Below, in pieces: positions 21,267 through 31,200 of a stretch of DNA of 64,000 bases. The stretch's first letter is position 1; every line of letters starts with the position of its first letter. The position numbers and the translations under genes are program-made. The notes under the pieces are model-generated. The model searched no databases and was not told the DNA's origin. It saw nothing but the letters and a program-made list of their open reading frames with translations. Source of the stretch: Micrasema longulum (taxonomy: Eukaryota > Arthropoda > Insecta > Trichoptera > Brachycentridae); contig JAGVSM010002861.1 in NCBI GenBank assembly GCA_022494885.1, forward strand, positions 124,001 through 188,000, in the 5' to 3' direction.

Positions 21267-21460
21267 AAATACTAGTTGTAGACTTGTTGTAATCTAGCTC
21301 CTATATATCATAATTGTAATATATCATAATTGGAGATGAAGAACTTGAATCACAACCGTTCATGCGCTTTGTAGCTGCAAGACGTGCTGGGATATTTACT
21401 TATTGTACAGCGCCCTTGAGGTGATTTTCACGAAAATGGCGCTATGTAAATTATCTTAAT
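21267..21460 (+). mobile_element. LINE-F (L2/CR1-like) 3' end
   Basis: It carries GTAGCTGCAAGACGT (21371-21385) and the 3' hairpin AGCGCC...GGCGCT (21409-21443), followed by ATGTAAATTA. The same order occurs at 38200-38430, and the hairpin recurs at 31142-31177 and 63970. Confidence 0.7.
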
Positions 21461-21959
21461 ATCTATATATACCCGATTATATCTTGGGTCTGAGATTTGG
21501 GCATTAAAAATGCTATCATTTAGCCATGTTTCAGTAAATATATCTGACATTAGATAAAGGACGCTTCTCAAGCATTCAGCTGTTTAAAAGCGTAAGCTCT
21601 TGACATTTTAAATGTAAATTGAGAGTTCGCGTTTAATCCTTGGTTTGGTAGGGCATCATAGGCGCTCGTAATTAGTTTTTGCCAAGTCCCTCGCAAGTGC
21701 CGGCGCCGCTTTAAATGCAGGCTATTCTTTTTAAATTTTTTTTATATATATTTGGACCCCTGTATTTAGTAGCCTTACGTGTCATGTACAAGGCTAAGGT
21801 ACTCGGAAAAACTCGTTTTTGTTTGTCTTGGAAATGGGATGTTCGATCACTGATATTGTATTTACTCATCACTAGAAACTTTGAACGTTTTCAAGAAACT
21901 TTGCCGTACAATTTAATGCTCTAATATTTACCGCGTGCAAAAAAACATTTTTTGTATCC

Positions 21960-22985
21960 AATTTCCCGTAAGGCTGAAGTTCCTTATTTATATACACACA
22001 TATTGCCTTAAGGCAATTTCTTCCTACGTACCTAACCGTTCAGTTTGAAAAAATTACAAGAACGTGGACATATTCTAGGTAATTATACAGAATCTTATAA
22101 TTGTATCATCATCATCATTCCTTTTCCGCACCTAATGGTAGGGCATTGCATTGGTACACTAATCGCAGTGTATCTTGATATTTTTTTCGTTACACGAATA
22201 TAAGATGATTAGTCTTACGCTCCAGGTGTCCAGGGACTACGAAATATTCCGGTGTGAAAATACCCTCTTAAATAAATATTTTATATCATCCATGTCGAGA
22301 TCAAACCCGAGACCTTTTTCTTGGTAGCCAACCACGCTGACCATTACACCATGAAACCGACGCTTTTTATAATTTTATACAAAATTTAAAACAAAAATTG
22401 ACTAAAAATTTACACTTTACTATGAAGAGAGGAGAGGGAATAGGACTGAAAGAAGAATAAAAAAGAAACAACTAAAACATTTAGATAGTGACATTTCCAA
22501 TCTAAATGTTTAAGTACAAGTAAAGGTATATAATTCCACAATTAAGCAGCTACTACTGTGAAAGAAGAAGCAAACAAATTAGAGCGGTAAAAGGCTATTA
22601 AAAGAGTTCTTTCGTTACTCGAACGAAGAGATAGTCCATGTTGTGATAGGGGCTGGAAGAGCTCTCCCAGGTAAACGAGTGAAGTGGGATTATTCAAAAT
22701 ATTGTGAAAAAGTGATAGAATGTTAATGTTTCTACTAAATCTGATACTGAGCTAATGTAGTTGCGTGCGGTATTCGGTTAAGTGGTCAAATTTGTGATTG
22801 AAGATATAACGTAAACAAACATTCTGCAATCGTTCCAACTTCTCAAGGAGTTCAGACCTAGCGTCTGGGTAACATACATTTGCATAATCTAGGAGATGGA
22901 GAAGTAAGCTCTGGACTAATGTTTGCTTAAAATTGATTGGCAAGAAATTCTGCAATCTTTTAAGTGAGTGCAAACTGCTTTAAAG
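21960..22985 (-). mobile_element. LINE-A 3' half with RT C-terminus
   Basis: The - frame 22973-22752 reads LKRLQNFLP, LLDYANVCYPDARSELLEKL, ERLQNVCLRYIF and LTEYRTQLH. These are the C-terminal motifs of CR1/jockey-type RTs. A 3' UTR with the unit seen at 24.1 kb follows, then the GCCTTAAGGC palindrome (22005-22014). A SINE-1 interrupts the 3' UTR. The catalytic domain is missing. Confidence 0.75.
22105..22367 (-). mobile_element. SINE-1 full-length copy with target duplication
   Basis: The - strand head is at 22360-22290 (GGTGTAATGGTCAGCGTGG, then GGGTTTGATCTCG). The tail is CGGAAAAGGAATGATGATGA (to 22105). TTATAATT flanks it on both sides (22095-22102 and 22368-22375), an 8-bp target duplication in the LINE-A 3' UTR. 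This supports insertion by a LINE machinery and shows the SINE is younger than the LINE copy. Confidence 0.8.
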
Positions 22986-22989
22986 TTTA

Positions 22990-23600
22990 GGACCTATTAA
23001 ACTATCTGTTTTATTACGCTGATTTAACGATTAATTAATTGAAATAAAATTTGATATTTCTTGTTTGACCCTAACGGTTATTTAAAAAAATATAAATCAA
23101 TAAAATAAATAAAATAAAAATGTTAATGTCATCAATTCAATTTTGTCATATTTTCTTACTATGGTAGGTTTGCCACCCCTGATTCCGTGTAACAATACGA
23201 TATCTCGAGGATAAAAACTTAGAAAAATAGCATTCGATACGAAAAGTAAGTACCAGTCAAAAAACGGGTTTATCTGGTTACATTCGCATGTAGGTAGAGG
23301 CATCACGAACACTACTTAGGCATTATGATCCAGCGCTTTAAATAATCTCTTCCATCAGGTACTAGCAGTGGCCGGGAATATGACCGAGACAAAGAGGTGA
23401 TGCCACTGTGCGAGCGGTAAATACCAGCTCCATTATATTGCTTAGAGGAGTACCTTGCTCAAAGGGTAGAGGTCACCAATGTTAATACAAGGCTCATTTT
23501 TAAAGGAAAACTAACCGTGGTAGAGGACTTTTCATTGATATCGGGCTACTAATGTGGACATTTAAAGAAAAATCAACCAGGGGTCTAGAGTCTAGAGGTC
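22990..23600. other. Unassigned DNA without a gene
   Basis: No gene was found. A short phrase, TAGAGGTCAC(C/G)AATG, is duplicated at about 23466 and 23594, suggesting an old local duplication. Confidence 0.4.
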
Positions 23601-23749
23601 ACGAATGTTTACTTATTTATTTAAACGCTTTATATACATTTACAGTTTACATACATATGCATAAGGGTGGGCATATTGCATTAAGGCAATTTCTTCCTGC
23701 ATACCCAAACCGTTCAATTAGAGAAAATCAGTGGTTTTTTACAAAGACC

Positions 23750-23835
23750 ATTTCCCACGAGTTGTAAATAACTCACTATCAGAAAATGGAAATCCAGTTG
23801 AGGTAGAGTAGGAATTGAACCTCGGACCTCTGATC
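23750..23835 (-). mobile_element. SINE-2 fragment
   Basis: On the - strand it has GCGGATCAGAGGTCCGAGG, GTTCAATTCCTACTCTACC and TTCTGATAGTGAGTTATTTA. These match the head and start of the body of the SINE-2 copies at 51.5 and 51.9 kb. Confidence 0.6.
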
Positions 23836-23837
23836 CG

Positions 23838-24120
23838 CGAGTCGAAATATGGAAGTCTAGGTGTAGTCAAGGCGTATGACCTGTCATTGGCTGGTTTAAG
23901 TGGCTACTTTACACACTGTGTAACATTTACTATTCTGTTCATGTTTAAAAACGTCCAAGTTGACTTTTGTGAAGTACTTCACAAAAGTCACCAGATAAAA
24001 GAGTTAAGGGAATGTGGATGTTTAAACATGGACAGAATGGTAAATGTTTCACAGTGTTTAAAGTGGAGGCTTAAACCGGCCGATGACAGATTATAAGCTT
24101 TTTAAATGCCTACACTTCTA
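23838..24120. mobile_element. FB-1 palindromic foldback element
   Basis: The whole element is an imperfect palindrome of about 280 bp. The left arm starts ATATGGAAGTCTAGG and contains CACACTGTGTAACATTTACT and TGTTCATGTTTAAA. The right arm mirrors this (TTTAAACATGGACAGAATGG, ATTTCACAGTG). The centre, 23961-23990, is a perfect 30-bp palindrome. Related copies or halves lie at 33657-33932, 34040-34358, 43978-44415, 51415-52160 and 53518-53690. No ORF. Confidence 0.8.
23961..23990. repeat. Perfect 30-bp palindrome
   Basis: TGACTTTTGTGAAGT is followed directly by its reverse complement ACTTCACAAAAGTCA, with no spacer. It forms the apex of the FB-1 foldback. Confidence 0.95.
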
Positions 24121-24146
24121 TATTACCTTCTCAAAAATGTTTAAAC

Positions 24147-24700
24147 TTTAATTAGCATATTTTTAGAAATAAAAATGACTCAATATCTACACTATACTAT
24201 AAAGAGAGGAAAGCGTAAAGAGAGAAGGGGTAAAGAGGGAAGGAAATAGGGAGGAGAAAGGAAAAACTTAAATATTCAAGAAGTGACATTTCTATCGTTA
24301 TTTGAATGTGAATAAAGAAAAGTATATATGTGAAAATTAATTTACATATTTAAAAAAATAATAATTGACAAAATATCTACAACATACTGTAAAGAAAAAA
24401 AAGCATAAAGAGGGAATGGGTAAAGAGGGAAGGAAATAGGGAGGAGAAAAAAAAAACTTTAATATACAGGAAGGTATATTTTAATCGTCATTTGAATGTA
24501 AATAAAGGTAAATATGACAATATTAATTTACATATTTTTAGAAATAAAAATTGACTAAATCTCTAAACTATACTTTAAAGAGAAGAAAGCGTATAGAGGG
24601 AAGGAGTAAAGAGGGAAGGAAATAGGGAGGAGAAAGGAAAAACTTAAATATTCAGGAAGTGACATTTCAATCGTTATTTGAATGTGAATAAAGAATGGGA
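24147..24700. repeat. Three tandem copies of a ~188-bp LINE-A 3' UTR unit
   Basis: Landmarks repeat at steps of about 190 and 186 bp. ATGACT/TTGACA/TTGACT occur at 24175, 24365 and 24551. AGAGGGAAGGAAATAGGGAG follows about 55-60 bp later in each unit, and TATTTGAATGTGAATAAAG closes two of the units (TCATTTGAATGTAAATAAAG the other). Other LINE-A copies (14.7 and 22.4 kb) hold this unit once. Confidence 0.85.
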
Positions 24701-24794
24701 CGTCTCTGACATTAATGGTCAGATTACTCCACAGTCAAGCAGCAACTACTGAGGAAGAGAAGGTGAAAAAATAAAACAACCAATGGCAATTAGT

Positions 24795-25075
24795 GGCATA
24801 AAAATATTTTTAAATATGTAATTTTGTATTCCCGCAAAAATTGTTGCATTGGCCACGCCTCTAATGCGGCACGATTCATGTTAATTTTCAACTTTGTTCC
24901 AAACTACTAAATTTTTTTATGGCACATCGTCACGAATCTTGACGTCACAACTATCAATGCCAAACATGCCGCGTTTTTCTAGTAACATATTTTTTACATT
25001 TTATTAAGTTATATATGAAAACATTTCTCCATAATATCCATATTGATTTCAAAAATACTATTGATTATTTCCAAT
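24795..25075 (-). repeat. Dispersed ~270-bp repeat, inverted relative to 52985-53250
   Basis: CATTGGCCACGCCTCTAATG, GACGTCACAACTATCAATGC and GCGTTTTTCTAGTAAC match, in order, the reverse complement of 52985-53250. No ends or coding frame were identified. The other copy sits inside an FB-4-like foldback. Confidence 0.7.
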
Positions 25076-25439
25076 TCATTTCAAATGTTTTTATCAGTAT
25101 CCGTAGTACGTGATATTTTCTTATCCCTTCGGTGTAGAATCCAGTCCTTGTTTACAAGCATTCCGACGTACCTACCTCCTCAAAGTGTATTTTTTTTAAT
25201 TCGCTCGGAAAATTATCACTGTAGACGTTAAAAATAAAAATTAAAGAATGGCTCTGAAACCTGCTCATGAATATACAAAAATGATAATGACGTGGGTATT
25301 TACCACAAAAATAAAAATATCAAATATTTTTATTTTGCGTATCGGAATTCTAAATTTAAAACAATATTATTGACAAAGTGTCGGTAAAAAATATAAGAAA
25401 TGGTTACATAATTTATTTTCCACTTTTCCTTATTTAAGT

Positions 25440-26096
25440 TTTCAGGTAAAAAGTAAATAAAAAATCGAATCGAAAACGAGAAGAATTTGTGTATCTGGGA
25501 AGCATGTTTTCAAGAGATGAAAGAGCAGATAAAGATGCTGAAAGAATAGTAAATGCGAGCAACAAAATTAAAGGCGCACTAAGTACAGTAATTTCTAATA
25601 AAAATATATCAATCGAAGCTAAACTGGCAGTGCACAACGGAGTTTTAGTCCCAACACTTATGTACGGAAGTGAAACGTGGAACTGGCAGAAGAAGGATGA
25701 AAACTGAGTGAACGTGGCTGAAATTTGATTTCTGAGACGAATGTTTGGGAAATTAATATATGACAGGGTTACGAATGATGAAATCAGGCAAGAGTGTAAA
25801 TCTGAGTCATGTATAATTGATTGGATTAAAAAAGGGCCTCGAATGGTAAAACAAGTATATATGGCGAAAATGAACGGCAACGTGAGACGAGGACGACTAA
25901 GGAAGACGTGGGATGATCAGATAAACCAATATCTCTGGTCAGGTCAAAAGCAGAAAGAACAGAAGGGCATGTATGACAAGATGTATGGATGTGGAAGAAG
26001 CTAGGTATGTATGCCGGGATTGACGTGTGGCGGTCCATTCTATCTGCCTACTCCTACGGGGAAATGGCGTGATGGCAGTATTAGTAGTAGTAGTAG
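25440..26096 (+). mobile_element. LINE-C (RTE-like) 3' end, copy 1
   Basis: The + frames read VYLGSMFSRDERADKDAERI, NKIKGALSTVI, AVHNGVLVPTLMYGSETWNW (25489-25707), then after a frameshift and stop MFGKLIYDRVTNDEIRQECK, MNGNVRRGRLRKTWDDQINQ and SILSAYSYGEMA. This is the RTE-type tail after the RT domain. The 3' end is a (TAG)n-like microsatellite at about 26080-26096. Stops and a deletion in the GHVERM region make it a pseudo-copy. Confidence 0.8.
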
Positions 26097-26224
26097 AAAT
26101 AGGTAAACACTAGTCAACAAAGGTTTAGAACCTCTCTGAGAGAGTATTTATTTATTGTGTAATTAATCTGTCTATGTTAAAAGACCCACATTTCCTAAAT
26201 TTTTCCGTCTGTTTAATTTTGTTT

Positions 26225-26690
26225 CTAGCAGGAGGCAAAATTAGCAGTTCACAATAGAGTCTCGGTGCCGATCCTGATTTGTGGAAGGAAAGTATGGTAA
26301 AACAATGTAAGATAGGTGCACAAATATGAAGATCCGTGATTTTTTTTAAGGCTGTGAGATAAGCATTATCGATGAAATCAAGGAAATATTTGGGTCTGTA
26401 TGTAGACGAATAGCCGATGAAAGATCAGCTAAAAAGATTTACGATGTGAATGTTGATGGATGCGGAAAATGAGGAAGACCGAAAAAGACATGGCATGACC
26501 GAATTCAACAAATACTTGAAGATGGACATTGGACATGTGGAAAGTTGGAATAATCTGCGTGCGTGCACAAGAAGGTGTTTGTATGTAGGGAAGGTAAGGT
26601 CTGTATGCAAAGACAGAGTGATATGGTCTTCTATCCTCGCTGCCTACCCCTACTGGGAAACAGAACAGAGCCAGACACAAGAGATAAATT
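26225..26690 (+). mobile_element. LINE-C (RTE-like) 3' end, copy 2, more decayed
   Basis: It starts at QEAKLAVHNRVSVPILICGR (about 26228) and continues through ISIIDEIKEIF, RIADERSAKKIYDVNVDGCG, RPKKTWHDRIQQILEDGH and a degraded SILAAYPYWE end (about 26650). It lies about 130 bp after copy 1 in the same orientation. Many frameshifts. Confidence 0.75.
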
Positions 26691-26870
26691 TTATTTATTT
26701 TATTAGGTAGACCAACAATATGTTGAAAATGTATTGTCATTTTAAAAAAATATTGGTGCAGGACACCGCACACACCAAAAAACTTGTTCACCCTAAAGAC
26801 ATAAAAATTCACATTACATTTTAAAAAAAAAAAAATACAAAATCATAAATTAAATATATGTTTATGATTT

Positions 26871-26920
26871 CGACCTCGTGGTGTAGTGGTCAGCGCGTTT
26901 ATCTTCCATGCAAGAGGTCT
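26871..26920 (+). mobile_element. SINE-1 head fragment
   Basis: CCTCGTGGTGTAGTGGTCAG is the A-box region, followed by CCATGCAAGAGGTCT. The B box is missing; the fragment is cut where a LINE remnant begins. Confidence 0.6.
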
Positions 26921-26929
26921 GACACATAC

Positions 26930-27735
26930 TTTTTAAACCAAATTTACTTTTTTAAAACTATAAGAAATATAATTAGCCTAAAAGAACTTGTAAAAATATA
27001 TTACGCAAAAACTCAATCAGTTTTGGAATACCTATGCGATAATTGGATGGGGATGTGCAAATGACACACTGATCAAGAAAATAATAATTGCACAAAAAGC
27101 TTTACTAAAAATTATCTTAAGAGTCCCAATCAGAACTAGCTCCCTCGGTATATTTAAATAATCTCAATGTCAAATCTATAAAACAACTTCATGTAAAAGC
27201 TTTGTTTCTATACGCACGTAAACATTATTATCTGCTTTCCGTTACAAATACAAGAGTTACTAGATACTCCACCTTGATGCTCCAAAATAATAATAAAAAA
27301 TAAATACAACCTTCGGTCAAAGAGTATTGGCCTACTTCTCTGTTAAGTGTACATTATCCATAAGGACAATTAGTAATTTCTCACAATATAAAATTGCTAT
27401 TAAGAAATGGATAGTGGAGGTGGGTTGCGCACGGATCGTTGAGTGGATCAAGCCAAATAGGTAAAATGTGTGTACTGTTTATGAAATTTGTTCTATTGGT
27501 CCATATAAATTGGTTATGTTTTTTAAGATTCTTTTAGTTTTTTATTGTTTATTATATTAATTGGATTAATTGCGTTTTTTTTTAATTGATATTATTATTT
27601 TAACTTTGTTAATTAGCTAATCTTAGGCATGTTTCACATTTTGTAAAATGCTTCCCTCGGCACGGGACACCCCAGCGAGGGAACATTATTCTGTACAAAA
27701 AAAGAATACAAACAATGTAAAAGTATAATAAAAAA
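26930..27735 (+). mobile_element. LINE RT C-terminal remnant (CR1/jockey-like)
   Basis: Frames read LVKIYYAKTQSVLEY, then after a shift CIIGWGCANDTL, KKIIIAQKALLKIILRVP and RTSSLGIFK. Near 27385 they read SQYKIAIKKWIVE. The A-K-x-L-L-K-I-I motif after a WG(C/G) box is the RT C-terminal signature seen in many insect LINEs. The 3' part holds a hairpin CCCTCG...CGAGGG (27654-27679) before an A-rich end. It has several frameshifts. Confidence 0.65.
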
Positions 27736-29455
27736 ATACAGGTTTTATGCTGAGAAACATTTGTTATACTGTGCTTTTACTTATGATAATGAACAATTTA
27801 AGCTAAATTTTCTTTCAGTTGATGAATACCTACAAGTTTCAAATCTCAAAATATAACTTTTACAAATAGCTCTCCCTTTGCTTATGAAGGCAGTAGCTAT
27901 ATCTACCTACATACTTTCTTACATTATTATTTATTTCTTTTTAAGAATATATTTTTAAATAAATATATACGTTAGGTCTAATGGTGCTGAAATAATTAAA
28001 AATGAGTTCTGCGAATTAAAATCGAAATAAAAATGATGAAATGAAATATTATTAGCAAAAATATCGCGTATTTATTAGACAAACGATTCGCATCTTAATC
28101 GAGTACTCGTGTCTAGACTGGTGGGGTCAACTGTGTTTGTTGGGATTCATAAAAAGTTTCAGTAATTACGAACTTATTATTTTACAATTGGATTCATGCA
28201 GTTGTAATTATTTCACTGAAACGCTTTAATTATTGCCGATCTTCTGAGAATCGTAAAAAATTTAGACTGCAATAAAACAAAGCGGGCCATTTTGCTTTGT
28301 TCACATCCGAATATATTCTGCATCTAATTATGTACATCGAACCTATGCTCGTTTTTTCTCTAAAGGCGCGAGAGAACATAAGGCAGACATGCATGCAGTG
28401 CTAAAATATAGCAAATGGGTGGCCGTTATGACCGTGGGCCCGCATGCGAAGGATCGCGATCGCTGACACGAGCTGGCATTCATAATCGCAAAACAAATAG
28501 ATAAAAACATACCCATAAAGTAAAGTTATCTTATCTTTATATTTTACGCTCATTTTAGTGACAAAACCTCATCTTTAGGGGCGCGAAATTGGTAAACAAA
28601 GTAGGGTGAAAGCTTTAGTAGTCAGCCACTTAAGAGATGTTTTAATTTGAAGTCAATGTTAAACACTCCTAGAAAAAGTTTTAGGCAAATTTCAATGAAT
28701 AATATATGGAACCAGTCATTGATTATATTATGGAAATCAAAGATATCAGACTCGAACTAAGAAACCTCCATTGAAGGAGTTACTGAGATATTTGCGAAAA
28801 ACTTTGAAAAAAGAATGTCGAGATTTCTAATTATGCTTCAACGACTCAATGAAGAATGCTAAGTTTGCGGTAACAAATTGCCTCGTTGAAATCTGAATTT
28901 GCAAGATTTGGAGACGGTTTTGAATTACGCTATTATTTAGGTAGGTAGGTTTTTATGTTTAGTTTATTTTGGCAGCAATAACTTATTTGGAAAAAATTAG
29001 AAATTAGTGGTTAAAAAGCAAGTTGGTATTTATATTAATTTTTTTACAACTAATTTTCCAATTTTGGTGGAGATTTCTAAGTTTGCTTCTGATAACTTTA
29101 AAAATATTTGTTAGTTTACAATTAAATTAGTTTTTATTTAATCTAACCAGACTGAAGGCGGGAATTTGAATCCTCTATAGACCAAGTTCGATAACTCGAT
29201 AACTCAAGTATTGTTAAAGTTGTTTGCCGTATATTTTTTGTAATCGTGAAATTAATAGAAAGAAGCATTTTCCTGTTTTTATTTTTAAATTTTGAGACAG
29301 CTTTTTTAAAAAAATATTAAAACAAAAAATAGACAAAAATAAAACGAGGGTCAATTTCACTTTATGTACACAAGCATTCGGCAAACTAACAAAACAGAAT
29401 AAAATACACGAATGAGTAAAATATGACTTGCGAAAACTTGAACACTTCCAACGTT
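27736..29455. other. DNA without a recognised gene; one GC-richer spot
   Basis: It is mostly AT-rich and unassigned. Positions 28355-28490 are distinctly less AT-rich (GCGCGAGAGAACATAAG, GACCGTGGGCCCGCATGCG, GATCGCGATCGC) and match no repeat in the window. They have no convincing open frame and could be a regulatory or conserved non-coding element. A reverse-strand AATAAA signal for the following exon lies near 29277-29282. Confidence 0.4.
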
Positions 29456-29640
29456 TTACTCTCCTGACGCCATCCTTTTCAAGTAGGCACTGGGGTCGTT
29501 TGGTCCCTCGTTCGGATCATGTGTAATTTTTGGATGCTTGGTGAGGAAAAGGTTAAAAAGACACAGTTTCTCAGTGGACAGCCACCTAGTTCCCAATTTC
29601 AGCCCCGGTACCTTGCATTTATTGAGTGCTTCATTAGGCA
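29456..29640 (-). CDS. Putative terminal coding exon of an unidentified gene
   Basis: On the - strand the sequence ...AACTTACAACAAACAAG (ending 29641) is a plausible acceptor. It is followed by 61 open codons: PNEALNKCKVPGLKLGTRW, LSTEKLCLFNLFLTKHPKI, THDPNEGPNDPSAYLKRMAS, GE, then TAA (29458-29456). Composition is clearly more GC-rich than the flanks, with mixed, protein-like residue use. An AATAAA lies about 175 bp past the stop. The segment matches no repeat in the window. I do not recognise the protein. It has no signal peptide or membrane segment and is hydrophilic, with a Pro/Asn/Asp-rich C-terminus. It could instead be a fragment of a processed pseudogene. Earlier exons should lie at higher coordinates on the same strand; none was seen here. 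Confidence 0.5.
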
Positions 29641-29655
29641 CTTGTTTGTTGTAAG

Positions 29656-31005
29656 TTAATTAAATTCGTTTTAAGGTACTACAGCAAAATATAGATATAC
29701 AAAATGATTTTTTTTACGTAATACAAAAAAAAACAAATAAATACAACATTTTCCGCTCCAGCACATTCAACACGATACTATCCATCACAAATCACACCTG
29801 TTATGGGCGTAACTACTGGCAGGTAGTAAAGTATTCAAATATTTTAAAAATATGTTCGCTAAAAAATGAAGCAAATTTTACTATAAACAATTTTTTTTTA
29901 TATATGTACGTGAACACAGATAATCATCTCTTAATATGGGGTGAAAACGCAAAAAGTGCCTTAGCTGTAGGCACAATAATTAAAAGTCTTACAAGGATGT
30001 TAAGTTAAATTTTTCCTAGGTTATTAAAATAACGGCAGAAGAATATTACTAAGCCATTTAAACAAATGTGTTTCATGATTTGTTTTGTCTTTTACATAAA
30101 CATAATTCCGTTTTACTGATTTTGCCGTTCGCAATTTTCAAATAAATTTGTATGGAGTGAATCGAGTGAAAAATTGTTTTTTGTCGAATGCAAAAGTAGT
30201 GTTTAAAAATTCAGTTTGAGATAATCGTTGGAGTTGGATGGACGTCGCGTCATTAAAGGTATAGTTAAAAACACGTTTTTTGTATCCACCTGCAAAAAAC
30301 GTGTTTTTGCGCATTGCATAAAATACCCTGCGTGGTCGCTAGTCTACTGTCTCTCAATTGGATTGCTATTTCTTGAAAATATTTTTATCCCGATAATATA
30401 AAGTATTTGACAATTTTTTTTTTTAGTTTATTTTATACACCGAGTATTTCACAATGCTGTAATGCTATGAATTACTTTGACAAGAGAATGTTTATTTTTT
30501 GTTTTTGTGTGCAAGAGTTACATTTACACATATAATTGTGAGGAAGTATGTACAGTAGACAGTCCTTTGAAATCTTTAATGAACTTTGCTCATAAGTGTG
30601 GGTAGCAAAAATAAATCTAATAAATCTTGCAAATGTCCGTACTTACAGAAGCAAAAATTGTATGTTCATTTGGTTCACCGACAGGCACAACACATTTAGA
30701 TGGGCCTGTTAAACATTCGAACGCAGTAACTAAGTTTTTTATTAATATTTTGCACGATTCAATATATATGTTCCAATGTTTGAGGACCAAATAAATAAAT
30801 AAATAAGTTATAAAAAAATCTTACTTTTAATTTATTAAAAAAAAAGAAATATAATTAAACATGAAATTAATTTGATTTTTTTCCGGAAATGTTAAAACAT
30901 GTTCAATAGTATTGATTACGATTAATTTACTTTTTTGATTAGTATCAAACGTATTTTTTTCTATCGAAATAAGAAACTGAAACTTCCTACAGAAATGCAG
31001 ACATC
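29656..31005. other. AT-rich DNA without a gene
   Basis: No coding or structural signal was recognised. If the - strand exon at 29456-29640 is real, this is intron of that gene. Confidence 0.4.
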
Positions 31006-31009
31006 GTTG

Positions 31010-31200
31010 TATTTCTTCTATTTCTAAAAATCTAGTCAGTTCAGATCTCAACTAAAATCCTATATTCAAATTTATCACATAAGAATAGTCAATATGCAGT
31101 GTTAGCTTGGTTAGAATGTACGTTTGAGTGTAAAATTGTAAAGCGCCTTTGAAGTGATTTTTAACAAAAGAGGCGCTATATAAATGAGCCAAATATTATC
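31010..31200 (+). mobile_element. LINE-F (L2/CR1-like) 3' end
   Basis: A degraded final RT segment (SQFRSQLKSY near 31035-31064) is followed by the 3' hairpin AGCGCC...GGCGCT (31142-31177) and ATATAAATGAG. This is the same end as at 21.4, 38.4 and 63.97 kb. Confidence 0.65.

Larger units (their letters stand above)
19330..21720 (-). mobile_element. Jockey-like LINE with endonuclease and RT N-terminal parts
   Basis: This is the most complete LINE here, on the - strand. The 5' side (about 21530-21470) reads TETWLND-type endonuclease sequence (KHG*MIAF in one frame, HGLNDSIFN after correction by eye) and SDPRYN. Near 21000 it gives MYIPPNSPVRRYSALLDN. Near 20690-20560 it gives GRTLDLVLINLEVNVKKS. 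The RT follows at 19751-19338 with LSSLAKLFEIII, GFGYGRSIITNL, ISYYDFAKAFDSVDH and VFVASFLCDRQQ. The YYDFAKAFD box is the A motif. The C-terminal RT half is absent. Stops and frameshifts throughout show it is dead. Segments 21001-21460 are later insertions. Confidence 0.75.
23605..24780 (-). mobile_element. LINE-A 3' region with triplicated 3' UTR and insertions
   Basis: The 3' end on the - strand has the hairpin GCCTTAATGC (23687-23678, one base off consensus) and an AAATAAATAAGT tail near 23610-23622. The upstream end of the 3' UTR is at about 24715-24780. Its middle is broken by a SINE-2 fragment (23750-23832) and an FB-1 foldback (23838-24120). The 3' UTR unit is present three times (24147-24700). 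Confidence 0.65.

Noticed and set aside
21715..21924. + strand frame of 69 codons near the 5' side of a - strand LINE
   Set aside because: Hydrophobic AT-driven composition with no domain; it lies next to or over LINE endonuclease sequence on the other strand.
25826..26038. - strand frames over the LINE-C copies
   Set aside because: These are shadows of the + strand RTE-like tail, which carries the conserved motifs.
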